A stretch of 64,000 bases of DNA from a halophilic archaeon (GCA_003298465.1 QNGA01000005.1:186001-250000), one strand, 5' to 3'. Positions 36,925 through 45,130 are shown, counted from the first letter of the stretch. The notes: a model not told the origin generated them from the sequence alone. Translations and numbers: made by a program.

Positions 36925-37293
36925 ATGAGCGCGAGTGACGAGCCCCGATGGGTTCACTTCCAGTCCCCTGAGTACCTCGTCGAGCGCCTCGACGCGATTG
37001 CGGAACTCTTTGACAAAGACCGGACAGACGTCCTCGTCGAGGCGATTCGCGAGTACATCGATGAGACGGCCGACAGCGAGACGTTTCAGGAACTGGTGGC
37101 GACGAAGTACTACAATGACCAACTCGACTTCGAGACGGTCAAACAGCTGATCGGCGCCGAGACCGCCCAGCGGCTCTGCCTCCTCAAAGCAGATCTCGAG
37201 GACAAACTGCTCGATCTCCCAGCGCCCGCTGACATCGACATCTACGGCGATGACGCGACAACGGTCGAGACCGGTGACGGCGACGAGCGATGA
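36925..37293 (+). CDS. CopG/RHH-type antitoxin-like protein
   Basis: A 122-residue protein with a ribbon-helix-helix-like N-terminus (SDEPRWVHFQSPEYLVERLDA in part, then FDKDRTDVLVEAIREYI) and a helical C-terminus ending in acidic residues (DIDIYGDDATTVETGDGDER). It overlaps the start of a PIN-domain reading frame by 4 bp (ATGA), the standard antitoxin-toxin arrangement. The ATG at 36925 begins the family sequence; the longer frame from 36523 is an overlap with the zinc-finger gene. Since the toxin is broken, this antitoxin is now effectively an orphan. Confidence 0.68.
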   Translation: MSASDEPRWVHFQSPEYLVERLDAIAELFDKDRTDVLVEAIREYIDETADSETFQELVATKYYNDQLDFETVKQLIGAETAQRLCLLKADLEDKLLDLPAPADIDIYGDDATTVETGDGDER

Positions 37294-37609
37294 GCAGGCC
37301 GCGGCTGCGGACAGTCGTTGCCGACACGAGTGCGCTGGTCAGTCTTGCCGTCCCACGTGCCGCATCCTCGCAAACCCCCTCGACGTCGACGGGTTTCTGA
37401 CCGACGAGTTCGGCGGCACGAATTTCGCGCTCATCCGTGCGGTCCTGCAGGGACCGCGTATCGTTCCGACACCACGGTTGCTCTGTGATTACGCCCGCAA
37501 CGACCACATGACCCTCGAAGAGGCACGGACGCTCATCGCGACGATTAGCCCGCATCGGAGTTGGGAGAACAGCCCCTACGTCGCTCAATTACTGGCTCTC
37601 TTGGAGTAG
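37290..37609 (+). pseudogene. PIN-domain toxin with internal deletion and frameshift
   Basis: The gene starts with a good PIN N-terminus (LRTVVADTSALVSLAVP, active-site D12) but within ~20 codons changes frame. The rest continues in another frame as ANPLDVDGFLTDEFGGTN, LIRAVLQGPRIVPTP and MTLEEARTLIATISPHRSW to the stop at 37609. In haloarchaeal relatives these two parts are separated by roughly 100 residues holding the central acidic residues. So the middle has been deleted and the enzyme must be inactive. The antitoxin upstream survives. Confidence 0.65.
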
Positions 37610-37759
37610 AACCCGGTTCCGAGACGGTGTCCCGACTACTTACCTTCGAACACTCTCCCTAACAATGGTCCGTATCGCTACGGTAACAGCCATCTCAAGA
37701 ACCATGCGATTCGCTCACGGTGGCTCAGTATATTGAAAGCAGCAGCCGTCTGGACAGCT

Positions 37760-38116
37760 ATGGAGTGCCCTGCGTGTGGCGGCCCCGTTACGATGGAAGT
37801 GGGGCCGGACCAGCCGCTCTCAGCATCAGTAGTGGATACACTGCTCACCGGTGGCGAAGACGAGCAGATCATCATTGCCCGAAATTGCTGGGCGTGTGGC
37901 TGGACTGAGGAGCGGTCGGTGGTTATCGACTCGATCGAGACAACCGAGGGTGATGCCGACGCTGTCGAGCGAGCTGCGCTTCTCGACGACATTATGAGTG
38001 AAGCCACGGCGATTGATGACCTCGGGACGCTCAAGAATGCCCTCGCAGAGATTCGCCGTCAGCGCCGTCTCGAGCCGACGGCGTCTGACTCAGCTGACGA
38101 CGTCGACGGTGACTAG
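37760..38116 (+). CDS. Small zinc-ribbon protein of unknown function
   Basis: A 118-residue protein. An N-terminal zinc ribbon (MECPACGGPV at 1-10, CWACGW at ~43-48) is followed by a helical acidic region (DADAVERAALLDDIMSEA, TLKNALAEIRRQRR). The TTG nine codons upstream is a weaker start. Its end overlaps the convergent winged-helix pseudogene by 27 bp. Probably a nucleic-acid or protein-binding adaptor belonging to the element backbone. Confidence 0.6.
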   Translation: MECPACGGPVTMEVGPDQPLSASVVDTLLTGGEDEQIIIARNCWACGWTEERSVVIDSIETTEGDADAVERAALLDDIMSEATAIDDLGTLKNALAEIRRQRRLEPTASDSADDVDGD

Positions 38117-38776
38117 GTGCCCCTCATGACCGATACCGACGCCCTCTACGACGTTCGTGAACGCACGGGGGATCCAGCCCACGCGTCGGTCGACGACGTC
38201 ACTCGTCATCTCCGAATAAAGGTAGTATCGGCGGTCGCGTGCCAGGAGGGGCAGGTCGTACGTCTGGAACTGCTCTGGCCCAGTTGAGATGAAATCATCG
38301 TCGGTAATTTCGTCGGCAGTCTGCACGAGGAACTCGTCGAGCGACTCCCAGAGTATGGCGTAGGTGTCGGTGTGCTGTTCGACGGTCTGGTGATGGTCGT
38401 GGTGAGCGAGTTCCCGAGCAAGCGTACTCAGTTGTTCGAATCCCTCGTTTAGTGCATATGCATCGTTTTCGGCTTGATAGATGATCCCTCGATGCTGGAG
38501 TGGATCAAGAGCGCGATGGACGGTACTCCGATGAACGTCGGCGCGGCGTGCCAAGTCCGTTGCGGTACGCGGTGTTTCGAGATAGTAGAGGACGCGAAGC
38601 GTCGCGCCCGACAACAGTTCGGGCCACTCGATGTGAGAATACTCTTGGGTGATGTCTGCGAGGAGTTCGAGTGCTTTCGCGTCCGACGGTTGGACCTGAT
38701 TTGTTTTCCCTTCTCGGCGCGTCTCGACGAGTCCAGTCGTCTCGAGGCGCTCGACGAGTTCGGACGTATAGCTGAC
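38090..38776 (-). pseudogene. Winged-helix regulator truncated at its 5' end by a GC-rich repeat
   Basis: The minus-strand frame reads continuously from about 38776: VSYTSELVERLETTGLVETR (end of a first winged helix), a linker, then a second winged helix (LSGATLRVLYYLETPRTATD, RADVHRSTVHRALDPLQHRG) and a C-terminal domain to the stop at 38090. Upstream of 38776 the frame enters the GC-rich hairpin repeat (38775-38875) and hits a TGA, with no start codon in between. The N-terminal recognition helix is therefore missing. A TTG at 38614 could give a shorter 174-residue product. Probably an inactivated MarR/ArsR-like dual-wHTH regulator. Confidence 0.65.
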
Positions 38777-38875
38777 GGCCCGCCCCGCTCGCCGCTGCCG
38801 CCTTCCGGTGAGCTGTGCTCACCGACATCCCGCTCACTCTGCTCGCGGGACCTCCGCGTCGCTCGCGACCGACCA
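38775..38875 (+). repeat. GC-rich hairpin repeat, copy 1 (inside the wHTH gene)
   Basis: It begins ACGGCCCGCCCCGCTCGC and ends CGCGTCGCTCGCGACCGACCA, and shares both ends almost exactly with 41452-41503. The middle holds two extra hairpins (GGTGAGC/GCTCACC around 38808 and TCCCGC/GCGGGA around 38828) that copy 2 lacks. It disrupts the regulator gene 38090-38776. Confidence 0.7.
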
Positions 38876-38977
38876 CTCTCTCCAGCATCCAGCAGTGGAA
38901 TGACATCACTCTCCGTAAGTCCAGTAGACAAACGGACATGGGCTGATTGTACCGAATCCTTGCCTGCAGACAATCGA

Positions 38978-39652
38978 CTACGTCCGCTCGACAGCCTTGG
39001 TTGCGACCGCGACGTAGTTCGTCCCCAGTGCGAACGTCTCGACAACTGTCGTGCCGTCGAAGGAGCGTTCGAGCTCTCTGAGTACGTCTTCCTCGTCGTT
39101 CCAGTTCCCGAATGCTCGATAGAAGCGTTTGATGAGGGGGTTTAGCATTCGACTGGGGCCCGAGGGAACTAGCCGAATCTCGTAGACGGCGAACCGTGCG
39201 CCAGGTTTGAGCGCGTCGTAGACGTGTTCGACGGTTGCCCGCACATCTGGTGTCGAACTCACCGCAGTTGTGGCCAGTGCCCCGTCGAATCGGTCCGTGC
39301 CCAGCGCGAGTGTGGTCGCGTCCGCACGAATGGCTTCGACGTTGTCCCAGCCGTTCGCTTCGATTCGCTCTCTCGCTCGCTCGACCATCCCCGGACTGAG
39401 ATCGACACCGATCACGCGACCGTCAGCGCCGACTGCGTCGCGGAGCAACTCGAAATTCGTCCCCCGCCCACAGCCGACGTCGAGAACGGTGTCGCCCGGC
39501 TCGAGCTGGAGTTGCGACACGGCGTTGCGACGATGCTCCAGCGTGTCGTTCTCGTAGAATTTCCAAAACGATTCACGCGCGCTCCAGAAGTCCCACTTGC
39601 GCTGACTGCGTTCTAGCTCCGTCTGGTGCGTCGAAGACATCTCTCCGCTCAT
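38978..39652 (-). CDS. Class I SAM-dependent methyltransferase
   Basis: A 224-residue methyltransferase. The SAM-binding motif I is VLDVGCGRGTNFELL (~56-70), the acidic end of strand beta-2 is VIGVDLSPGMV, and a FDGALATTAVSSTP post-I segment and a FAVYEIRLVPSG strand follow. It belongs to the UbiE/Methyltransf_11-25 type with unknown substrate. The C-terminal LNPLIKRFYRAFGNW region is often seen in small-molecule or quinone methyltransferases. It stands between two regulators; the neighbouring HTH-10 gene is on the same strand. Confidence 0.85.
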   Translation of the reverse strand: MSGEMSSTHQTELERSQRKWDFWSARESFWKFYENDTLEHRRNAVSQLQLEPGDTVLDVGCGRGTNFELLRDAVGADGRVIGVDLSPGMVERARERIEANGWDNVEAIRADATTLALGTDRFDGALATTAVSSTPDVRATVEHVYDALKPGARFAVYEIRLVPSGPSRMLNPLIKRFYRAFGNWNDEEDVLRELERSFDGTTVVETFALGTNYVAVATKAVERT

Positions 39653-39734
39653 ACCTAGGTTACGACGCTCCCGAGAACAGTGGTTTCCCCGATAAGGTTC
39701 GGCGACTTATATAGATAGGATGAGGGCGACTACT

Positions 39735-40412
39735 TCACATTCCAGATGAACAGATAGATGACGACTCAGGGGTTTTCCCGAGTACTTGTCTGATCGCATG
39801 TGCCTCTCCGCGACGCAGTAGTTCTGAGGCGGTCGAGATGGCACAGTCGAGTTCCTCCGCCACAGCCTCGATCCCGTTGCGACGTGGGACATCGAAGTAC
39901 CCGAGATCCCAGGCGACCTGAAGTGCGTCTTGCTGCCGGTCGGATATCGATGTCTGGAACGAGGTGACGCCGTTGCCGAGTTTCAGAATCTCCATCGAAA
40001 TCCCCGGGGGAATCGTCTCCGAGACTGATTTGAGATCCTCGGGGTGACCGACGATAGTCATCCGCATCGTCCGATCAGAGCGAAACTCGATGGGCGGAAC
40101 GATCACGACCGTCTCCTGTGCGAGCGAATCCATCATCGACATCCCCTCCGGCCCGAGTTCCTGCCGAAGGTAGAGGAAGAACCCGTCCTCGTCGGGCGTG
40201 ATATCGTACTCCAGTACCGATTCCTGTTCGGACAGCAGAGACTCGTAGGCGTCCGGGTTCCCATAGACGAACGAACTGATGGTCTCGACGCCGTCGACAG
40301 ACTGGCCGCCCAAGATGATTTCCCGGTCCAGATCGGACGATTCACACAATCCCCGATGGAGGGGGATGAGTGCCTCGTCGCTATATCGGAGCTCGACGGA
40401 CATCGATTTCAT
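39735..40412 (-). CDS. HTH-10 (bacterio-opsin activator-type) transcriptional regulator
   Basis: A 225-residue regulator with an N-terminal sensor-like domain (~1-150, SVELRYSDEALIPLHRGL) and a C-terminal HTH-10 domain (SISDRQQDALQVAWDLGYFD, GIEAVAEELDCAISTASELLRRGE). Such proteins are stand-alone transcription factors abundant in haloarchaea. It is divergent from the gene at 40620; the ~200-bp spacer contains GTATTACTTAAACC, a promoter-like patch. It probably regulates that neighbour or the methyltransferase. Intact, unlike the two other Bat-type genes in this window. Confidence 0.85.
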   Translation of the reverse strand: MKSMSVELRYSDEALIPLHRGLCESSDLDREIILGGQSVDGVETISSFVYGNPDAYESLLSEQESVLEYDITPDEDGFFLYLRQELGPEGMSMMDSLAQETVVIVPPIEFRSDRTMRMTIVGHPEDLKSVSETIPPGISMEILKLGNGVTSFQTSISDRQQDALQVAWDLGYFDVPRRNGIEAVAEELDCAISTASELLRRGEAHAIRQVLGKTPESSSICSSGM

Positions 40413-40619
40413 TGGCTACAGCTTCGGAACGGTATTACTTAAACCACCGATAGATTTCGGGAATGGGAACAACCCAGCTGCCGTCCAAGCCGTACTATTA
40501 AGATTCGATGGCGTCGATGGCTGCTTCTCGGCGGACTCGCACTCGGAACCGCCACCTGGTTAAAGCGGTCTCTGCGTCGGTCCTCCTCTTTGACGGATGA
40601 ATTCCTCAATGAGCGGCAC

Positions 40620-41435
40620 ATGGGGGCCTTCCTCGTTCGTCGCCGAATTGACCCGGAGCGCGTCGAAGCGGTTAGTGAGGCAGTCTCGAAAACGATATCC
40701 GAGGACGATCCGAGCCCGTTACTCAGTCCCATGGGCGCCACGACAGCCTCGCTCTTTCTAAATCAGGATCCGACCACCCCTGAACTCGTCTGGTACGTCG
40801 AACTGCCTCACTCTGCAATCACTGACTGGGACGACCCCAAAGCGGCAATCTCAGCGGTGTTCCCCTTCGAACACGACGCGCTCACCGACATCGACGATAG
40901 CGTCGAATGCGACTTGCTTGTCTACGCCGTGAATCCGCGCCGTCCGCAGACGGATGTCTTCGGCGGTGTATCGTCCCATCGTGCCGCAGAGTCTGGTACT
41001 GAACGACGGGAGGATGTCGCGTTAGTGAGCGTGTGGTTAAACTCCGGCGTCCCCGAACGTCTTGCAGACTGGTTCGCTGGCCTCGCCCATCGATTCAAAG
41101 CAGGGGAACTGGAACTGGGTCCGATCGAGACGTGGAGTACCGAGATGATCGACATGGAGAACATGTATACGGAATCAATGTTCCTCGAACGAAGTGCCAA
41201 CGGCTACGAACTACTAATTTACATGGAAGCCGACGAGATGCAACAGGTCTACGACGCCTACTACGACATGTGGAATCCGGTCGCTCGTGTGTCGGAGATC
41301 GTTCTCAGTTGGGCGCTCAGAGACGCGAGCCCGATCCTTGACTACCCGCTCGAAACCGACTATGAACTACTCGCCCATGCTGTCGCCCCGAATCGACCAC
41401 GACGAGTAGCAGACCTTGCGAATCATCCCGAGTAG
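40620..41435 (+). CDS. Haloarchaeal protein with two ferredoxin-like domains, function unknown
   Basis: A 271-residue cytosolic protein. Two parts look like repeats of a dimeric alpha-beta fold: FLVRRRIDPERVEAVSEAV with LVWYVELPHSAITDWDD in the N-terminal half, and MYTESMFLERSANGYELLI with YMEADEMQQVYDAYYD in the C-terminal half, resembling haloarchaeal DUF6176-type proteins. No catalytic residues are evident. The ATG at 40620 starts directly at the first strand; a TTG at 40590 would add 10 residues. Divergent from the HTH-10 regulator. Confidence 0.6.
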   Translation: MGAFLVRRRIDPERVEAVSEAVSKTISEDDPSPLLSPMGATTASLFLNQDPTTPELVWYVELPHSAITDWDDPKAAISAVFPFEHDALTDIDDSVECDLLVYAVNPRRPQTDVFGGVSSHRAAESGTERREDVALVSVWLNSGVPERLADWFAGLAHRFKAGELELGPIETWSTEMIDMENMYTESMFLERSANGYELLIYMEADEMQQVYDAYYDMWNPVARVSEIVLSWALRDASPILDYPLETDYELLAHAVAPNRPRRVADLANHPE

Positions 41436-41996
41436 TGGGCTGTTCGATTTACGGTCCGCCCCGCTCGCCACTGCCGCCCTCCGCGTCGCTCGCGACCGAC
41501 CATTCCGGGCTGTCGCGGTCTCGTTCCTTCGTCACTCGACCGCGTTCCGGGCTAAAATGCATGTGCCCTCGGCGCCAGCGGGTATCCCTGTCGGTTGCGC
41601 CCCTCGCGGGCTTTCGCGTTCCAGGGCTTGGTGCCGCCTGCGCTGGCGCGCGCCACACCGCGGCGCGCGTTCGCGGCGACAGTCGCCCTGGACACGGTCC
41701 CGCAGTCCGGGCCGGACACGAGCGGGCATATCCCGCTGGCCGCTCGCTCCGGGCGGGTCACCGGGTCACTCACTGCGTTCGCGCCCCGAGCCTCACCTCA
41801 CTGCGCTCGGTGAGACGGCGCGCGGTGCTGGTTGGGGCCACCTCATGCAGGCGCGCTCTCGCTCGCGCCCGGTAGGGCGCTCGCGAAGGCGCGAGCGAGA
41901 GCGGCAGATGAGTCTGTCGGTCAGTGTCGTCGGAAAACCGCGATGCTATCACATCGCGGTGTCGGCGCGTGAGCGCCTTCGGAGCTGTGTACTCCA
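41436..41996. other. Palindrome-rich, very GC-rich leader of the RPA-like gene
   Basis: About 560 bp without a credible gene but dense in hairpins: TCACTGCGCTCGGTGA (~41794), a long CTCTCGCTCGCGCC ... GGCGCGAGCGAGAG palindrome (~41855-41905), a perfect CCGCGATG/CATCGCGG stem (41938-41959), and GGCGCGTGAGCGCC just before the gene. Overall base composition is far more GC-rich than neighbours. It could be a structured 5' leader, an ssDNA-binding control site or an origin-like site, perhaps related to the RPA-like protein that follows. These are inferences from structure alone. Confidence 0.5.
41452..41503 (+). repeat. GC-rich repeat, copy 2 (upstream of the RPA-like gene)
   Basis: ACGGTCCGCCCCGCTCGCC at the left and CGTCGCTCGCGACCGACCA at the right match the two ends of the copy at 38775-38875 with only a few differences. 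The ~52 bp of hairpins present in the other copy are absent. It starts 17 bp after the stop codon of the preceding gene. Confidence 0.7.
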
Positions 41997-42893
41997 ATGT
42001 CAAGTAAGAACGTCTTCGGTAATGAGGCTTCGGTCGATGAACAGGCATTCGAACAAGCGGACGAGCAGGCGGTCGACGAAGACGGCTTCCCAGTCGTCGA
42101 CGAGACACCAGAGTTCGAGGCGGCGGTCGAGCAGGAGACGCAGGCGAAGGTGGATGCGAACCACCCAGAGGGTATCGCGGACACGAGTGACGAGCGGATT
42201 CACGGCGTCACTCTCGAACAGGAGGAATGCATCAAGGCGCGTGAGGCTGAACTGGATCGAATCAGTGCGCAGGCGAAACTCGGCGAACAGGAGGAACGTG
42301 CGAAGCGAACGCGCGACGTCGCGGCGGCACGAAGCGCCGAGCGCCGGAAAGAGTTCCAGAAACGGGCGGCAAACGTGGACGCGAGAGCCGACCCGGAGAG
42401 GCCGGATCCCCAGGCGGAACTCACGCAGGCGGAGTTAGGGGCGGTCAACGAACAGGCGATGCGGGTGGCAGCTGACCTCGATGGATGGACGCGAGCGGCA
42501 GTCAGTCGCCGGCTCGCCGAGGCCGTGCTGGATGGTGCGGACATCCCGAGTGCAGTCCTTGACGTTAAAGACGAACTCGAAAGAGCGCCTGGGCAGGTGA
42601 TCCCTATTAGTCGGATCGGGGACGTCGATCGGCAGGAAGTGAGCATCGAGGGGCGTGTCGAGACGCTGTGGGACAGTGACTCACCAGCCATTGCTCAAGT
42701 GGGTCTGATCGCAGATGAGAGTGGAAAAACGAAAGTGACGATTTGGAAGGCATCGGATGCGCCGTGGATTGAGGAAGGCGAGCAGGTCTGTATTCGTGGG
42801 GCAGCCCGGAATTGGTACGAGGGACGCGTCTCCCTGGCCGTGACTGGATGGAGCACCATCCATTTCCCCGAGCGCGGTCGATGGTGGGAATAG
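41997..42893 (+). CDS. RPA-like single-stranded DNA-binding protein (OB fold)
   Basis: A 298-residue protein. An acidic N-terminus (~1-75) leads to a Lys/Arg/Glu coiled coil (~75-135, AKLGEQEERAKRTRDVAA), a helical middle, and a C-terminal OB fold (~205-298) with ISRIGDVDRQEVSIEGRVE and AQVGLIADESGKTKVTIWK, then a VCIRGAARNWYEGRVSL strand pair. This is the haloarchaeal replication-protein-A-like arrangement. It would coat single-stranded DNA during replication or transfer, fitting the element's primase and coupling genes. It lies directly behind a palindrome-rich leader. Confidence 0.8.
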   Translation: MSSKNVFGNEASVDEQAFEQADEQAVDEDGFPVVDETPEFEAAVEQETQAKVDANHPEGIADTSDERIHGVTLEQEECIKAREAELDRISAQAKLGEQEERAKRTRDVAAARSAERRKEFQKRAANVDARADPERPDPQAELTQAELGAVNEQAMRVAADLDGWTRAAVSRRLAEAVLDGADIPSAVLDVKDELERAPGQVIPISRIGDVDRQEVSIEGRVETLWDSDSPAIAQVGLIADESGKTKVTIWKASDAPWIEEGEQVCIRGAARNWYEGRVSLAVTGWSTIHFPERGRWWE

Positions 42894-42959
42894 CCAGTCG
42901 TCGTGGCTTTCTTTTTTGCTACGTGCCGGACCGACCCAACCCCGCCGCCCCACCCTCCG

Positions 42960-42988
42960 CTGCCGGCCGACCATAGGGAGGCCGGCAG
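42960..42988. terminator. Perfect inverted repeat, possible terminator
   Basis: CTGCCGGCC and GGCCGGCAG form a perfect 9-bp stem with an 11-base loop 66 bp after the RPA-like stop codon. A CTTTCTTTTTTGC tract lies just after the stop (~42907). Either or both may end transcription. Confidence 0.4.
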
Positions 42989-43099
42989 CCACAACCTCGA
43001 TACAAACAGCGAATACTGCGATCGAACCTCTAGGGTAGGTGGCCGATTTCAAGCGAGTTTGTCTACGCCAGGAAAGAACGCAGCGCCACGACGAATTAG

Positions 43100-43219
43100 C
43101 CCTTAGACCGCCGTGACTTCGATGCATGGTTCGCGGGACTTTTCGACGGTGATGAGTGTATCAGCATGGAAATCTGCAAGCGGTCGACGGACATGATCGG
43201 ATACAAGATTATTCCATGA
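43100..43219 (+). pseudogene. LAGLIDADG homing-endonuclease relic
   Basis: A short plus-strand frame reads RRDFDAWFAGLFDGDECIS, then MEICKRSTDMIGYKIIP and a stop. The WFAGLFDGD segment is the first LAGLIDADG helix with its catalytic aspartate followed by the usual strand. Further protein-like text continues in shifted frames to ~43340. No splicing motifs or host gene are seen, so it is a decayed fragment of a homing endonuclease, perhaps from an intein or free-standing gene. Confidence 0.6.
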
Positions 43220-43436
43220 TCCAGACAAGCGCAGGTCGCAGGGGGTATCGACTCCAATGGTGCGTTCATCGTGAAAGGACGCAAAACAACTACATGCGAA
43301 TCGAGCATACTTCCTCGGAACCACTGGAAGACTTACAACGTTGATCGCCTCGCGCACTCCCCGGTTAGCTACGATCTGAGTGGTTTTTCTGCGCCGCAGA
43401 GGGGTGCGGCGCTCGTATAGAGCGCCACTTTCACCG

Positions 43437-43862
43437 ATGTCTCGAGTACTCCTCGACAGACTCGATCCGACGAATCGTGTCCTGAAACGCGCCCAGTACG
43501 AGGCGTTCGCATTCGCGCTGTTCGATGGCGACATTCAGGTGCGCAATGAGAGCCATCTCGATCCCGAAAACCACGAGTATCGCGTTACCATCCACGACGA
43601 CGTTCCAGTTGTCTGCGAGTGTCCTGCCGACGAAACGTACGATGGCCCCTGCAAACACCGGGTGGCGGTCGCCATCCGTCCCCGCATCCTCGAAGTCGTG
43701 GCCACGATGCGGCTCGTCGCAGATGGTGGTAGGACCATCGACGACCCTGCGCCGACGACCGAACCAGCAGACGAATCGCCGGAGAACTGTGACTGCGCCG
43801 ACCTCGGCGGCTTCCCGTGCTGGGAGTGCGTCCGGACCGGGCGGCGCGACCTCCATAACTAG
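43437..43862 (+). CDS. SWIM zinc-finger protein
   Basis: A 141-residue protein. A beta-rich front part (AFALFDGDIQVRNESH, YRVTIHDDVPVV) runs into a SWIM motif (CECPADETYDGPCKH; C-x-C-x(n)-C-x-H) around residues 60-75, then a linker and a second Cys-rich stretch (CDCADLGGFPCWEC). SWIM domains bind nucleic acids or proteins and are frequent in archaeal mobile elements. The ATG at 43437 was chosen because the SWIM-associated strand begins there. It stands alone, with no partner ATPase seen. Confidence 0.8.
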   Translation: MSRVLLDRLDPTNRVLKRAQYEAFAFALFDGDIQVRNESHLDPENHEYRVTIHDDVPVVCECPADETYDGPCKHRVAVAIRPRILEVVATMRLVADGGRTIDDPAPTTEPADESPENCDCADLGGFPCWECVRTGRRDLHN

Positions 43863-43997
43863 TACCAGATTCGAAACGACGGTTGCCCGCTGGTCGTCCG
43901 TCAGAATCGTTTTTCATCCCCTGGAGGGATGTGGCCACCAGTACGGATAGCACGACGGACGCGAAGCCATCTGATAGACCCAATTATCCAAGTAACA

Positions 43998-44036
43998 GGC
44001 GCTACGACCCCGTCTTCAGGGCGGGGATACAGCGCC
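43998..44036. repeat. IS-end-type palindrome shared with 14392-14455
   Basis: GGCGCTACGACCCCG and CGGGGATACAGCGCC form an imperfect palindrome with a short loop. The GGCGCTA...CCCC and GGGGATACAGCGCC arms are the same as those opening the tnpB-type remnant at 14390. It replaces the region where a toxin gene would be expected after the antitoxin at 44109-44405. Confidence 0.6.
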
Positions 44037-44108
44037 ACCATCGTCTTGTTTTCATAGTATGGATAGTTTGACAGCGGCTCAAGTCGATGCTCGGTCCAAT
44101 CCTGGGCC

Positions 44109-44405
44109 TCACTGAGACGCCTCGTCGACGCCGACGCCATACTTGTCCGCCACTTTGTCAAGCGATTGCGTCTCACCACGCTCGACCTGCTTGCGGCCCG
44201 TCGCAAGGGTGTCGAGAAGCTCGTCTGATCGTCGCACTGGCGGATCAATCTAGGCGCAGAGTGTGTTGCGAATCGCTTCAGAGTGAGACGTGTATCCGCG
44301 CCGTTCGTACTCCTCGTCGATCGTCTCAATCCGATGCGCCGGGACTTGCACGTCGACCTTAGTCATGCCGTCCTCGTCGCCTGGTCCGTCCGTTTCGGTG
44401 TCCAT
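44109..44405 (-). pseudogene. RHH antitoxin-like gene with in-frame TAG
   Basis: On the minus strand the frame begins MDTETDGPGDEDGMTKVDVQVP and reads a ribbon-helix-helix domain (RIETIDEEYERRGYTSHSEA, IRNTLCA). A TAG stops it at 44250-44252, but the same frame continues unbroken for 46 more codons (IDPPVRRSDELLDTLATGRK, GETQSLDKVADKYGV) to a TGA at 44109. Relatives have W at this place (W-I-D-P-P), so TGG to TAG is likely. The first 51 residues could still bind DNA. No toxin follows: an IS-end palindrome lies at 43998. Confidence 0.65.
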
Positions 44406-44448
44406 ATCGTGTGAGATAAATGTCTCATAGTTACGTGTTCGGGGTGAG

Positions 44449-44772
44449 CTACGATTCTTGCGACCGAGTCGCTGGTCGGACGCGGACCTCACCACTGCTC
44501 TGCACCTTCACGGAGCACCCCGCAAATATAAACGAAATCGCGATTGGTGTCTTCGCCTGTAGTGCAACTGGTGAGGTAAACATCGTGTCGAGTGCCTTTG
44601 GATTGACCACCTCGTATAGTAACGGAAGGGCACGTAACTCACGGTGGGTTGCAAATGCGACTGTCTCAACGACGGCAGTACTCGGTGCCGTTTCCTCCCA
44701 GTCATAATACGTCTGAATCAGCTTGGACTCCTCGTTGTCTTCCTCACGGTCGATTGGCGATCCGCCGCTCAT
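44449..44772 (-). CDS. HalOD1 output-domain protein
   Basis: A 107-residue protein matching the haloarchaeal HalOD1 domain: VVETVAFATHRELRALPLLYEVVNP in part, ALDTMF, then a FIFAGCSVKVQSSGEVRV strand pair. HalOD1 is a putative signalling output domain found alone or fused to response regulators. The ATG at 44772 was preferred over one 8 codons upstream. A second copy is at 54386-54685. Partners unknown. Confidence 0.82.
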   Translation of the reverse strand: MSGGSPIDREEDNEESKLIQTYYDWEETAPSTAVVETVAFATHRELRALPLLYEVVNPKALDTMFTSPVALQAKTPIAISFIFAGCSVKVQSSGEVRVRPATRSQES

Positions 44773-44875
44773 CCCAAGTATGTGGTACGGTACCATTCAT
44801 TATAAATAATGGGTGAGGGTTCGAGTGAATGGATTACCCCCAACATCCATGTCCATCGCTGGTGACTAGTCTGGT

Positions 44876-45130
44876 ATGTCCTTTCGTGGGAAGAAACGCA
44901 GACGTACGCGGACACCGCGTCGCTCACAGACCACAGAGAACCTCCATGAGCAGCTTGCGACCCACCAGCGTCGCATCGACGATTTGGGACAGTTGATGCA
45001 GGCGTTCCAAACAATATCGAGCAGTAACACAACCATTGAAGGAGCATGTGCTGAGTGTGACGGAGGCGTCCTCACTCGCGAGCACGGGACGCTTCGTTGT
45101 TCGAGTTGTGGATACCTCGCGTATCTGTGA
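44876..45130 (+). CDS. Small basic zinc-ribbon protein
   Basis: An 84-residue protein with a strongly basic N-terminus (FRGKKRRRTRTPRRSQ), a helical middle (NLHEQLATHQRRIDDLGQL), and a C-terminal zinc ribbon (CAECDGG ... CSSCGY). The charge and the ribbon suggest nucleic-acid binding. It is divergent from the HalOD1 gene. No named family is recognised. Confidence 0.6.
   Translation: MSFRGKKRRRTRTPRRSQTTENLHEQLATHQRRIDDLGQLMQAFQTISSSNTTIEGACAECDGGVLTREHGTLRCSSCGYLAYL

Noticed and set aside
38474..39145. A 223-codon plus-strand frame opposite the winged-helix and methyltransferase genes
   Set aside because: It is antisense to two clear families and shows no domain of its own.
41416..42438. 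A 340-codon plus-strand frame across the GC-rich leader and the RPA-like gene
   Set aside because: Arg/Ser-rich composition typical of an out-of-frame shadow in high-GC DNA; the RPA-like frame has the OB-fold motifs.
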